Source of the DNA: Longimicrobiaceae bacterium
GTDB taxonomy: Bacteria > Gemmatimonadota > Gemmatimonadetes > Longimicrobiales > Longimicrobiaceae
Length of the DNA: 64,000 nt
NCBI GenBank assembly: GCA_036375715.1
Contig: DASVBS010000065.1
Location: 62,001-126,000 of the forward strand
Direction: 5' to 3'
Part shown: positions 42,068 through 50,890 of the stretch, piece by piece
Position numbering within the stretch: the first letter of the stretch is position 1
Layout: the number at the start of each line of letters is the position of its first letter
Program-made: the position numbers and the translations under genes
The notes under the pieces: model-generated
Databases searched by the model: none
Told to the model about the DNA's origin: nothing
What the model saw: the letters and a program-made list of their open reading frames with translations, nothing else

Positions 42068-43129
42068 TCAAAGCAGGTCCCGGGCCGCGGAGACAGGACC
42101 CGACCTTAGACCACCGAGGAGCGCAGAAGGGAGAATCGACGGCCGCGCCTGAATCCGGAAGAAGCCGCGCTTTGCAGTTGCCGCCGCCCGCAGCGGCTCG
42201 AGCGCCTCACCCGCCTCGACGGCCAGATCGGCTTCGACAATCTGCGCCCCCGAGGCGATGGCACGCCGGTAGCCGGCGACAAAGCCGTCACGATCGATCT
42301 TCCCCGCCAGGTACGCACGGTCGACCGTGCGTGAGGTGCCGAGCACGCCGAGCGCGCCTCTGGCCGCAAGCCGCTGGAAGATATCGGGCTCGGACGGCTC
42401 GGTATGCGTCACGAAGCCCACCACGTTCCGCCACGGCACCCCGGTGGCCTCGAACCGTTCGACCGCTGCTGCGTCCGGCAGGAAGACCTGCATCAGGATG
42501 TCGGGGTCAAACTCGTACAGGCGCCGAGCGTCGTCGAAACTGTAGGCCATGACGATCGCCCACGCGTGCGCCTGCTGGCGCTGCACGGCGCGGGCACGCT
42601 CGAGGATGTCGACGCCCTTGTCGTCGAGCAGCAGCACGGTCCGCCCCTTCGCCCACGCGAGCGCCTCATCGAGCGTGGGAATGTGGTACGGCGTGACGGT
42701 GCCATCAGGATCCTTGAGCCGTAGTTGCTGGAGCTCCGCCCACGTGTGGTCAGCCACGCGGCCGTGCCCCGTACTCGTGCGCTCGAGCGTCGGATCGTGA
42801 AAGAGCACGAGCACGCCGTCACGCGTCCACCGCGGATCGACCTCTAGCGCCGCCCACGTGTGTCTGAGCGTATTCTCGAACGTTTCCAGCGCGTTCTCCG
42901 GAAAGCCCGGCCGAGCACCGCCGCGATGTGCGTGCAGCAGCGGTGGACCGTCGGGCTGGTAGCGATACAGCGCCCGCAGGTCGTCGACGGTTTCAAGCGC
43001 GAAAACGTGTAGATCGACCGCACGCACCTGCGCGGTCCTGGGGTGAGCCGCCGTCAGCGCCGCCGCGAGGACGGCCAGGGCCGCGGCCGCTGCCGCGGCG
43101 GACAGGACGACGAACGTCGTGCGCCTCAT
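42068..43129 (-). CDS. Exported glycerophosphodiester phosphodiesterase
   Basis: The 353-residue enzyme hydrolyses glycerophosphodiesters to an alcohol and glycerol-3-phosphate. An N-terminal hydrophobic segment (FVVLSAAAAAAALAVLAAALTAA) is a signal peptide or anchor. The catalytic and metal-binding motifs of the GDPD TIM barrel are present: HAHRGGARPGFPENALETF and LEVDPRWTRDGVLVLFHDPTL, the usual E-x-D...HD set, then LLLDDKG. It lies 11 bases after the sulfatase gene in the same direction, so both may serve scavenging of phosphate and sulfate esters in the periplasm. No phosphate transporter is nearby. Confidence 0.9.
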   Translation of the reverse strand: MRRTTFVVLSAAAAAAALAVLAAALTAAHPRTAQVRAVDLHVFALETVDDLRALYRYQPDGPPLLHAHRGGARPGFPENALETFENTLRHTWAALEVDPRWTRDGVLVLFHDPTLERTSTGHGRVADHTWAELQQLRLKDPDGTVTPYHIPTLDEALAWAKGRTVLLLDDKGVDILERARAVQRQQAHAWAIVMAYSFDDARRLYEFDPDILMQVFLPDAAAVERFEATGVPWRNVVGFVTHTEPSEPDIFQRLAARGALGVLGTSRTVDRAYLAGKIDRDGFVAGYRRAIASGAQIVEADLAVEAGEALEPLRAAATAKRGFFRIQARPSILPSALLGGLRSGPVSAARDLL

Positions 43130-43139
43130 GGCCGTCCCC

Positions 43140-44648
43140 TCAGCGGTACATACGCCCTTCGAGCCGGGGCGGTTCGTCCTGCGGAGGTGGCTCGACGTGT
43201 GCCTCGCGCATCCACGCCTCGATCTGCGCGACGACGTCCGGATGATCGGCGGCCACGTCGGTCGTTTCGCCTGGATCGCGTTCGATATCGTAGAGCTGCA
43301 GTGGCGCGCCGGGCCCCGGCCGGATCGCTTTCCATGGTCCGCTCCTCACGGCCTGCCGCAGCGTGGTTTCGGCAAGATACCGGACGCTGGTCCAGTCGAT
43401 ATCCGCGTCTTCCCAGTAGAGGTAGTCATGCGATTCGGGCGCGCGTCCGGCGGCTTCGGCACCAACTAGCACCGGAACGAGCGACAGCCCGTCAATGTTC
43501 GCCGGCACGTGTTCCGATGCGCCGGTAAGCTCGGCGATCGTCGGTAGCAGGTCCGGAAAATACGTCAGATGATCCGTCGTCGCGGGCTTGATCCGCCCCG
43601 GCCAGCGCACGATGAACGGCACGCGCAGGCCGCCCTCCCACAGCGTCGTCTTGCCGCCACGCAGGATCCCGTTCGTTTGCAGCGGCTCACGGTTGAGCGT
43701 CGTCAGGCCGCCGTTGTCGGAGGCAAACAGGATAATCGTGCGATCGGCAATGCCGAGCTCGTCGACGAGCGCCACGATCTCGCCGACGTGCCGGTCGACG
43801 ATCGACGTGAACGCCGCGGCGGCCTTCGCCTCGAGCGGCCAGGGGCGATCGACGTAAAGCTGCCAGGCCGGATCGTCTTCCGGCACCTCCCACCGCGAGT
43901 GCGGCGGTGTCCATGCGCCGTAGGCGAAGAACGGCCGGTCGCGGTGCGCGCGAATGAACTCCTTCATGCGCTCGACGATGAGCGCGTGGGCGAACTGATA
44001 GCGCTCCCCGGACGGCGACTGCGGCGGTATCGGGCCGACGCCACGCCCTTCGCCGAAGGAACCGTCGTAGAAGCCACGATTGGCCGGCAGCTCGACACGC
44101 TCACTGTTCCGGTACAGGAAGGCGGGGAAGTGCTCGTGCGCGTGAATCTGGTGGTAGAAGCCGAAAAACTCGTCGAATCCCTGCCGCTCGGGCACCCCCG
44201 GCGTACCGATCTCACCCAGGCCCCACTTTCCGAAACCTCCGGTGGCATAGCCTGCTGCCTTGAGAACCTCGGCCAGCGTGACATCCTCGTCGCGCAGCGA
44301 GACACCGCCCGTATTCGACCGCACCGGCGTGTGGCCCATGTGCAGGCCGGTCATCAGCGTGCTGCGCGACGGCCCGCAAACCGTGTTGCCGGCATACGCA
44401 CGGGTGAACCGCAGGCCTTCGGCCGCAAGCTGATCGAGCGACGGCGTCGAGATGGCGGTGCCCCCATACGCACCGAGATCGGCCGAACCGAGATCGTCGG
44501 CCAGGATGAGAATGATGTTGGGCGGCAGCGCTGCCTGGCGCAGCGCCTCCGGACGCGACTCCGACGAAAATCCGGAGCAGGCCGTAGTCGCCCCGGCGGT
44601 CAGGACCGCGGTAACGACGGACGCGAACAAGCGGCAGAATCGGGTCAC
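43140..44648 (-). CDS. Sulfatase (formylglycine type), lipoprotein
   Basis: The 502-residue enzyme hydrolyses a sulfate ester. The metal pair is in NIILILADDLGSADLG (Asp51, Asp52), the formylglycine motif CGPSR is at 91-95 (Cys91 oxidised by FGE or an anaerobic SME), and family features KWGLG and SDNGG follow. The N-terminus is a lipoprotein signal (MTRFCRLFASVV, lipobox TTAC, Cys24). Start is GTG 44648 with GGAGG 5 bases upstream; the longer open frame to 45191 is antisense to lon. The sulfated substrate is unknown. No formylglycine-generating enzyme gene is in the window. Confidence 0.93.
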   Translation of the reverse strand: MTRFCRLFASVVTAVLTAGATTACSGFSSESRPEALRQAALPPNIILILADDLGSADLGAYGGTAISTPSLDQLAAEGLRFTRAYAGNTVCGPSRSTLMTGLHMGHTPVRSNTGGVSLRDEDVTLAEVLKAAGYATGGFGKWGLGEIGTPGVPERQGFDEFFGFYHQIHAHEHFPAFLYRNSERVELPANRGFYDGSFGEGRGVGPIPPQSPSGERYQFAHALIVERMKEFIRAHRDRPFFAYGAWTPPHSRWEVPEDDPAWQLYVDRPWPLEAKAAAAFTSIVDRHVGEIVALVDELGIADRTIILFASDNGGLTTLNREPLQTNGILRGGKTTLWEGGLRVPFIVRWPGRIKPATTDHLTYFPDLLPTIAELTGASEHVPANIDGLSLVPVLVGAEAAGRAPESHDYLYWEDADIDWTSVRYLAETTLRQAVRSGPWKAIRPGPGAPLQLYDIERDPGETTDVAADHPDVVAQIEAWMREAHVEPPPQDEPPRLEGRMYR

Positions 44649-44871
44649 GGTCGCCTCCAAGGAACGCCTGGCGCGCGTCAGCCCCGAACGATCGGCACGA
44701 ACTGCACCGGGATCGACAGCGGCTGATCTGTGAAGGCCAGCTGGCGCGCCGCCTCGCGTACGGTGCACCAAAGCAACAATCCCGGCAAGTACTGCGGGCG
44801 GATTGTATCTTGCGGCGCGGCTCGCTCGGTCGGAGAAGCACAACGCGAACGAATCTCCCGCGCCCGCACCG

Positions 44872-47385
44872 ATGCCGAAGAGCAAGAGGATCCATTTCGA
44901 CCCGATCGAATCCCTCCGATCCGCACTGCCGGACCGGATCCCAGTCATGCCGATCACCAGCACCGTGATCTTTCCTACCGGGGCGACCGGGCTGCAGGTC
45001 GGCTTCCCGCCGAACGTCGAAGTCCTCGGCCTCCACCCGGGCAAGTCGCTGGTCGTGGCGCTGGTCGTCACCGAGGAAGAGGAGGACGAGATCCCACCAG
45101 CCTCGCTGGAGAAGGTGGGGGTCATTGCCCGCGTGCTGAACCGCCTGAACCTGCCGGGCAACCTGGTCCAGGCGACACTCCAGGGCATCATTCGCGTCCA
45201 CCTGGAGAACGTGCGCTTCGAGAACGGCTACTACACGGCTTTTCCGCGGCTGGTGGAGGAAACGAGCATCCCCGAGGAGGAGGCGAAGAAGCGGATCGAG
45301 CGGATCCTCACCACGCTGGGCGGTATTGGCGCACGGGTGGAGCGACTTGCCGAAGTCCCCCGCATCCTGCGGCGCAACGCCAGCGACCCCGGCCGCTTCG
45401 CCGACCTGGTCGCGACCCTGGCGCACTTCAGCGTGGCCGACAAAGACCAGGTCCTCCAGCGGCTGGATGTGCGGGAGAGGCTGGACTACGTGGGAGAGGT
45501 GCTGGACCGCGAGTGGATGAAGGTCCAGAGTCGCGCCGAGAGCGCTGCGAAAGTCGACGGGGCAGAGACCGCAATGCCCCCGGGGAAGGGCCGCCCGGGT
45601 CCGCGCATGGCGGAGATCCGCAAGCAGATCTCCGCGCTTCAGGCAGAGCTCGGCGAGATCGATCCAGCCGAGAAGGACTCAGTCGAGCTCCTGCGCCGCA
45701 TCGACCGGGCGGGCCTCCCCTCCAACATCGCCTCCGTCGCTCGTCGAGAGGCCGAGCGGCTGCGCAATATCGCGCCGGGCTCCAGTGAGGCGATGGAGAT
45801 CCGAAACTATGTCGATGTGGTGCTGGACATTCCCTGGGAGCGACTGAGCGACCACGCCGAGATCGACCTGGAGGCCGTCCGCGAGGCGCTGGACGAGCGC
45901 CACCTGGGGCTCGAAGACGTGAAGCGTCGGATCCTGGAGGTGCTCTCGGTGGCGACCCTGCGCGGCAGCGTAGCCGGGCTGGTCCCCTGCATCGTCGGGC
46001 CGTACGGCGTGGGCAAGCGCACGCTGGCGGAGGCGGTGGCGCGCGGACTCAATCGACCTCTGGTCCGGGTTGATCTCGGCGGACGCGGCGAGAGTCAGTT
46101 GATCGGGATCCGCCGCTCACGCAGCGGCGCCCAACCCGGCAAGCTGATCTCGGCTTTTCGCGAGGCGGGCGTGGCCGATCCGGTCTACCTGCTCGAGGAG
46201 ATGGACGAGGTCGGGCTGGGAAACGTGGAGGGGGATCCGGTGGAGGCGTTGGAAGAGTTCCTCGATCCCGCCAATCGGGAAGGGTTCTTCGATCGCTACC
46301 TGGACCTCCCTTTCGACCTGACCAACACGATCTTCATCGCAACGGCCATCGATTTCTACCGGGTGCCCCGCAGCCTGCGCGACCACCTGATCGAGATCCG
46401 TATCGCCGGCTACACCCCCGAGGAGAAGGTCGAGATCGCCCGCAAGTGCCTCCTCCCCGCGCTCGTGGAAGAGCACGGCCTCACCGGCGAGCAGATCGAG
46501 GTGGATGAAGACACCCTGGTCTTCCTCACCCGCGGGTACGCGCGGGATGCCGGGCTCGGAAACCTTCGGCGCTCGCTCTCCGCGGTGCTCCGCTTCATCG
46601 CCCACCAGAAGGCGACCGGTGAGGCGACCCGCTGGACGCTCTCGCGCGACATGATCGAGGAGGTGCTGGGGCTTCCCCGCTATCTCCCGACCGAAGCCGA
46701 AAGCCGGCCAGAAATCGGCGTGGTGACCGGCCTCGCGTGGACCGCGGCGGGCGGTGAGCTGATGTTCATCGAGGCCCTGCGGATGCCCGGCACCGGCCGC
46801 CTCATCATCACCGGGCTGATCGGCGAGGTGATGCGGGAATCGGTAAACGCCGCCTATTCATACGTTCGCTCGCGGGCCGACCGGCTAGGAATCGCGCATT
46901 CGCTCTTTGGGGAGACCGACCTCCACATTCACTTTCCGGTGGGTGCCACCCCGAAGGACGGCCCGAGCGCGGGCGTCGCGGTCACCCTCGCCATCGCGTC
47001 GTCGCTGTCGGAGCGGCCTGTACGGCACGACATCGCGGTAACCGGAGAGGTCACCCTGCGCGGAAGGATCCTGGAGATCGGCGGGGTGAAGGAGAAGACG
47101 CTGGCCGCTCACCGGGCCGGCATCTACGACGTCGTGCTCCCGGCAGGCAACGAGCGGGACCTGCGGGACGTGCCGGAGGACGTGCGCGAGTCCATGCACT
47201 TCCACATGGTGGAGCACATGGACGAGGTCTTCGACCTGGCGCTCACCGCGAAAGAGCGCACACGGAGGCAGCGCCGGCGGACCCCTGCCAGCAGCGGCGG
47301 CCGCCGGGCCCGCGCGGCCGCCCGGGGGCGCGAGGAGGAGGAAGAGGACTCGAAGAGCTCCGAATCCCCGAACGACGACGCGTAA
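44872..47385 (+). CDS. Lon-family protease with degenerate ATPase module
   Basis: The 837-residue protein has the full Lon layout: an N-terminal LON substrate domain (residues 20-210), an AAA+ region (about 330-600) and a C-terminal Ser-Lys protease with Ser699 in KDGPSAGV and Lys740 in EIGGVKEKTL. The AAA+ core departs from every functional motif. Walker A reads GPYGVGKRT (376-384), with Arg for the Mg-binding Thr/Ser. Walker B is LLEEMDE (440-446) instead of LLDEID. The aromatic pore loop is replaced by RSRSG (415-419), sensor 1 Asn by Ile493, and the sensor 2 Arg by Gly. The protease site and oligomer frame look intact, so it may be an ATP-independent or regulated Lon paralogue. Start ATG 44872 is inferred; a TTG at 44803 is possible. 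Confidence 0.9.
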   Translation: MPKSKRIHFDPIESLRSALPDRIPVMPITSTVIFPTGATGLQVGFPPNVEVLGLHPGKSLVVALVVTEEEEDEIPPASLEKVGVIARVLNRLNLPGNLVQATLQGIIRVHLENVRFENGYYTAFPRLVEETSIPEEEAKKRIERILTTLGGIGARVERLAEVPRILRRNASDPGRFADLVATLAHFSVADKDQVLQRLDVRERLDYVGEVLDREWMKVQSRAESAAKVDGAETAMPPGKGRPGPRMAEIRKQISALQAELGEIDPAEKDSVELLRRIDRAGLPSNIASVARREAERLRNIAPGSSEAMEIRNYVDVVLDIPWERLSDHAEIDLEAVREALDERHLGLEDVKRRILEVLSVATLRGSVAGLVPCIVGPYGVGKRTLAEAVARGLNRPLVRVDLGGRGESQLIGIRRSRSGAQPGKLISAFREAGVADPVYLLEEMDEVGLGNVEGDPVEALEEFLDPANREGFFDRYLDLPFDLTNTIFIATAIDFYRVPRSLRDHLIEIRIAGYTPEEKVEIARKCLLPALVEEHGLTGEQIEVDEDTLVFLTRGYARDAGLGNLRRSLSAVLRFIAHQKATGEATRWTLSRDMIEEVLGLPRYLPTEAESRPEIGVVTGLAWTAAGGELMFIEALRMPGTGRLIITGLIGEVMRESVNAAYSYVRSRADRLGIAHSLFGETDLHIHFPVGATPKDGPSAGVAVTLAIASSLSERPVRHDIAVTGEVTLRGRILEIGGVKEKTLAAHRAGIYDVVLPAGNERDLRDVPEDVRESMHFHMVEHMDEVFDLALTAKERTRRQRRRTPASSGGRRARAAARGREEEEEDSKSSESPNDDA

Positions 47386-47388
47386 GCG

Positions 47389-47412
47389 GGCCGACGCCGA
47401 CGACCGTCGGCC
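47389..47412 (+). terminator. Hairpin after lon paralogue
   Basis: An 8-bp stem GGCCGACG (47389-47396) with CGTCGGCC (47405-47412), directly after the lon stop. No T-run follows, so termination here is uncertain; the next gene is convergent. Confidence 0.4.
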
Positions 47413-47469
47413 ATCGCGACGAGGCCGCGGGACTGCGTCACCCCGCTGTTCTTCGGAATTCCCCGCGTC

Positions 47470-48822
47470 TCAGCCGTCCGTCTCGCGTGCGGCATCGGCC
47501 GGCTCGATGCCGGCTGGCGGGCCCAGCTCGATCTCGTGCTCGACCCGCCTCGGACTCAGCGGCTCGCCTTCCGAGCGGGCGACGATGAGCGCGGCACTCA
47601 GATCGCCGGTGACGTTGGTGACGGTGCGGAGCATGTCCAGGATTCGGTCGACGCCGAGTATGAGCGCGATGCCCGCGGCGGCCTGCCCTCCCAGCCCAAC
47701 CGATTGCAGCACCAGAATCAGCATCACGATGCCGGCGCTCGGAACCCCTGCGGTTCCGATCGAGGCCAGCGTCGCGGTGAGGACGATCGTCAGCAATTCG
47801 GAAAGGTGAAGATCGACACCGTACACCTGCGCGATAAACACCGTCGCGACGCCCTGATAGAGCGCCGTGCCGTCCATGTTGATGGTCGCCCCGAGGGGAA
47901 GGACGAAAGAGGAGATTCCCTTCGAGATCCCCAGCTCCTCCTCCGCCGTCTCCATGGTGACGGGGAGGGTGGCGTTGGACGACGAGGTGGAGAACGCGAT
48001 CAGGGGCACTCCCCGGATGCGCCGGAAGAACTCCAGGGGGTTCATCCGGCCGAGCACACCCACCATCAGGCTGTAGGTGCCCAGCATGTGCAGCAGAAGT
48101 CCCCCGACCACCACTGCGGCGTAGATCGCCAGGCTCTGCAGCACGTCCAGCCCGAACCGGCTGACCACCGCGGAGATCAACGCAAACACGGCATACGGGG
48201 CGAGCCGCATGATCCAGTCGATGATGATCATCGAGGCGTCGTTTACCGCGGCGAAGAAGGTCACCACGGCGTCACGACGCTCCGGGATCAGCAGCGAGAC
48301 GGCCGCTCCGAAGATCAGCACGAAGATAATCAGGGGGAGCATGTTGCCCTCGGCCGCCGCCTGCACCGGGTTGCTCGGGATCATGTTGAGCAACACGTCG
48401 AGCGTTCCTGGCTTCGCCGCCGCCACCTGGACGGTTCCTTCAGCCTGCCCGATGAACTCCCGGCTGAGCTCGTCTCGCGATACGGGATCGATGCGACTAC
48501 CGGGGCGAACCGCGAGGGCCAGCAGCAAGCCGACGGTGATCGCAATCGCCGTCGTTGCCATGTAGTAGGTGACGGTCTTCCCGCCGATCCTCCCGAGCTT
48601 GCGAATGTCTCCGAGGGAGGCGACCCCCATCAGCAGCGACGCCACCACCAGCGGCACCACGATCATGGTAATGCCGCGGATGAAGGCGTTACCGACAAAG
48701 GTGAGCAGGGGCAGCGCGTTGGCCACCCAGAACGGGGTCTCGGCGAATCCCGTCAGGTTGACGGCAATGCCGACAGCGGCCCCGAGCCCGAGCCCGATCG
48801 TGATCTTCGTGTAGAGCTGCAT
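47470..48822 (-). CDS. Dicarboxylate/amino acid:cation symporter (DAACS/GltP family)
   Basis: The 450-residue inner-membrane symporter imports glutamate, aspartate or C4-dicarboxylates with Na+ or H+. The family signatures are visible: serine-rich re-entrant loop FSTSSSNATLPVTM, the transport motif LPLGATINMDGTALYQGVA, IGTAGVPSAGIVMLILVLQSVGL and the final helix LGVDRILDMLRTVTNVTGD. About eight helices are recognisable. The C-terminal 40 residues are charged and variable. Substrate (Asp/Glu versus dicarboxylate) cannot be settled by eye. It is divergent from the following lipoprotein gene, with about 57 bases between starts. Confidence 0.95.
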   Translation of the reverse strand: MQLYTKITIGLGLGAAVGIAVNLTGFAETPFWVANALPLLTFVGNAFIRGITMIVVPLVVASLLMGVASLGDIRKLGRIGGKTVTYYMATTAIAITVGLLLALAVRPGSRIDPVSRDELSREFIGQAEGTVQVAAAKPGTLDVLLNMIPSNPVQAAAEGNMLPLIIFVLIFGAAVSLLIPERRDAVVTFFAAVNDASMIIIDWIMRLAPYAVFALISAVVSRFGLDVLQSLAIYAAVVVGGLLLHMLGTYSLMVGVLGRMNPLEFFRRIRGVPLIAFSTSSSNATLPVTMETAEEELGISKGISSFVLPLGATINMDGTALYQGVATVFIAQVYGVDLHLSELLTIVLTATLASIGTAGVPSAGIVMLILVLQSVGLGGQAAAGIALILGVDRILDMLRTVTNVTGDLSAALIVARSEGEPLSPRRVEHEIELGPPAGIEPADAARETDG

Positions 48823-48879
48823 CCTGAGAGCGATTCGGTGGACGGGCAGAGAAATGCCGCGAAACTAGAGCCGCGCGCG

Positions 48880-49884
48880 GTGTCGGAGCAAGCTGGATTG
48901 GGCGACCCCTCCCGCGCTGGGCGGAGCAGGAAATGGCCAGTCCGCGCTCTGCGGCACGCGTGGGCGGCCGCGGCTTTCCTGCACCTGGCGGCCTGCGCCC
49001 CGGATGGTGGCGTCGACCCATCTGCCACGGCCACCGACTCCGCCGCGGTCCCTCCGAGGCACACACGCGAGCTCATCTTCGCCGGCCAGCGCGGTGCCGA
49101 GCCGCTGGTGTCGGTGCTAGCCTTTAGCACCACGGACGACGCCGGCAACCGCTCGCGAGAGGTGCGCGGGTGGCTGGGCCACGGCGCCCAGTGGGATACC
49201 TTCCTGAACGAGCAGTGGACCACGGGGGCGCACGGAAGCCCCTGGGCCGTCGTGCCGCACGGCCCCCTGCGCATCGCTGCCGGCGACGCGGCGGAAGTCG
49301 AGGCCCTCTGGTTCCGCCGCGGAGGGAAAAGCCTGGCGTTGCAATTAGGCCCGAATCTCGGCCAGTGGAGCCGGGGGCCCGCCTCGCACGTGCAGCTTGC
49401 CCGCGGGACGCTGCGCGTCGGGGGCGAGACTTCGGCGGGCGCCGTGCTGGAGCTGGTCTACCTGCGCCGACCGGGCGCCGATCCACCCGGCGTCAGCGAG
49501 CAACTGCTACTCGTTGGCGGAGACTCGCTCGTGCTCCTGTTGGGCAGTGCGGCTCCGGCGGATCGGCCAGGGACCGAGGCCCCCGCTTTCGCCCTGCTGC
49601 GTACTGCTGATAGCACCCGTGAATGGAGCGGCGTTCAGCTCACCCACCGCGGCGGCCGACCGGTTCTGGAAGCTCGCCGGGAGATTCCCGCTGGATGGGA
49701 CCTGATGGTCCCGGCCGCCGGCATTCGCGGCCGGATCGAGGCGCACGAGTTCACGGCCGAAACCGGTCAGGTAGAGCGCACCGGCAGGCGCGGGGTCGAA
49801 GCCCATTACACGGTCAGCGGGTGGGTGGAGATCGAGGGCGAGCGTGTGGACGTGGTGGGCATGGCGCGTCACGTGGTCAGGTAG
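48880..49884 (+). CDS. Lipoprotein with possible lipocalin/AttH-like fold
   Basis: The predicted 334-residue protein has a hydrophobic leader ending in a lipobox-like LAAC (AAAAFLHLAACAPDGG). The body is beta-rich (LRVGGETSAGAVLELVYLRR, then AHYTVSGWVEIEGERVDVVGMARHVV). The ending, a VEIEGERVxVxGxxxHV pattern, is reminiscent of AttH/carotenoid 1,2-hydratase-like lipocalins, but similarity is weak. The start is unsure: GTG 48880 opens the frame; an AGGA box near 48930 sits too close to any in-frame start. It is isolated from the DAACS gene by divergent orientation. Function is unknown. Confidence 0.55.
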   Translation: MSEQAGLGDPSRAGRSRKWPVRALRHAWAAAAFLHLAACAPDGGVDPSATATDSAAVPPRHTRELIFAGQRGAEPLVSVLAFSTTDDAGNRSREVRGWLGHGAQWDTFLNEQWTTGAHGSPWAVVPHGPLRIAAGDAAEVEALWFRRGGKSLALQLGPNLGQWSRGPASHVQLARGTLRVGGETSAGAVLELVYLRRPGADPPGVSEQLLLVGGDSLVLLLGSAAPADRPGTEAPAFALLRTADSTREWSGVQLTHRGGRPVLEARREIPAGWDLMVPAAGIRGRIEAHEFTAETGQVERTGRRGVEAHYTVSGWVEIEGERVDVVGMARHVVR

Positions 49885-49911
49885 CTTGCGTCGATCGCGA
49901 TTGACCGCTGC

Positions 49912-50106
49912 TCAATCCGATCCGCTTCGTCGCCCGATCAGCCCGAGGACCAACCCCAGGAAGAGCACGGCGATCGCCACTCCGGTAAACTCGGGGCGCC
50001 CCGTGATCAGCGCCCCGATCCAGATCCCAGCGCCCAGAAAGAAGAGACCCACCCGCCAGTTCACGAAGCGGGGGTTGCCGGGCTCGCGACTGGGGCGGAA
50101 CAACAC
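49912..50106 (-). CDS. Small two-helix membrane protein
   Basis: The 64-residue product has two hydrophobic helices (VNWRVGLFFLGAGIWIGALI and TGVAIAVLFLGLVLGLIG) separated by a short polar turn, with a basic start and end. The start is GTG 50106, with GGAGG 5 bases upstream and inside the end of the enoyl-CoA hydratase gene; translation would follow directly after that stop codon. A longer ATG frame from 50151 is less supported. It is downstream of echA and the AtuA-like gene in one unit. Function is unknown. Confidence 0.65.
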   Translation of the reverse strand: MLFRPSREPGNPRFVNWRVGLFFLGAGIWIGALITGRPEFTGVAIAVLFLGLVLGLIGRRSGSD

Positions 50107-50107
50107 C

Positions 50108-50890
50108 TCAGCCTCCGCCGCGCTGCGATAGGAAGGCGGCGATCCCGGCACGGGCGTCGGCGGTGAGGCGGGCGATGACGTTGATCTCGGCGCCGGCCCG
50201 GATCCCGGCGTCGAAGCTCATGCCCTCCTGATCGTACAGCAGGCGCTTGGACAGCGCGACCGCGGTCGCGCTTCGGCCGGCAAGCGTCCGCAGCAGCTCC
50301 GCGGCACCCGCCTCCAGCTCCTGATCCTCGAACAGGCGATTCACCAGGCCGATCCGTTCGGCCTCAGCCGCGTCGATCGTCTCGCCCAGCGCCACCAGCT
50401 CGAATGCCCTCTTCTCGCCGACGTTGCGACGCAGGATCGCCATGACCATGGCCGGAACGAAGCCGATCCCCACTTCGGGGTAGCCGAACCTCGCCGATCG
50501 CTCCGCGAGAACCAGGTCACAGGCACTCGCCAGCCCGCACCCACCCGCCAGAGCCCTCCCGCGTACGATCGCGACGCTCGGCTTGGGTGACTTCCGGAGC
50601 TGGATGAACAGGTCGCCGAGCACTGCCGCGTGGGCGAGGTTCTCCGTCACCGGGCCATCCGCTGCACGCTGGATCTCGCGCAGGTCCGCCCCCGCACAGA
50701 AGTCCTTCCCCGCCCCCTGGAGGGCCAGGACCCTCACCGCGTCGTCGTTTTCCAGCTCCGGGATCGCCTCCCGGAGGCGGCCGACCAGCACCGCATTGAG
50801 GGCGTTCCTCTTCTCCGGGCGGTTCAGGGTGAGAAACGCCACTCCCTCCTCGACTTCCACCAGCAGCGGATCCGCCCGGTCAGAGCTCAT
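50108..50890 (-). CDS. Enoyl-CoA hydratase/isomerase (crotonase fold)
   Basis: The 260-residue crotonase hydrates or isomerises an acyl-CoA. Motifs are FLTLNRPEKRNALNAVLV, the oxyanion-hole CAGADLREI (Gly and Ala near 67-68), RGRALAGGCGLASACDLVLA for the second oxyanion-hole glycine, and GYPEVGIGFVPAM, in which the glutamate matches a catalytic position. It overlaps the AtuA-like gene by 4 bases. Similar pairs occur in leucine or isoprenoid acid degradation clusters, where the crotonase is often a methylglutaconyl-CoA hydratase; no acyl-CoA carboxylase is adjacent to confirm that. Confidence 0.9.
   Translation of the reverse strand: MSSDRADPLLVEVEEGVAFLTLNRPEKRNALNAVLVGRLREAIPELENDDAVRVLALQGAGKDFCAGADLREIQRAADGPVTENLAHAAVLGDLFIQLRKSPKPSVAIVRGRALAGGCGLASACDLVLAERSARFGYPEVGIGFVPAMVMAILRRNVGEKRAFELVALGETIDAAEAERIGLVNRLFEDQELEAGAAELLRTLAGRSATAVALSKRLLYDQEGMSFDAGIRAGAEINVIARLTADARAGIAAFLSQRGGG

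Noticed and set aside
42068-44648. Genomic island
   Set aside because: No integrase, transposase, repeat or tRNA edge is visible; codon differences could not be measured by eye, so only noted as a check.
44803-44871. TTG start of the Lon protein
   Set aside because: No ribosome site, and the TATCTT in it may be a promoter -10; ATG 44872 is preferred, though not proven.
47536-49884. Single 782-codon plus-strand frame
   Set aside because: The first 450 codons are the antisense of the DAACS symporter; only the last part from about 48880 looks like a lipoprotein.
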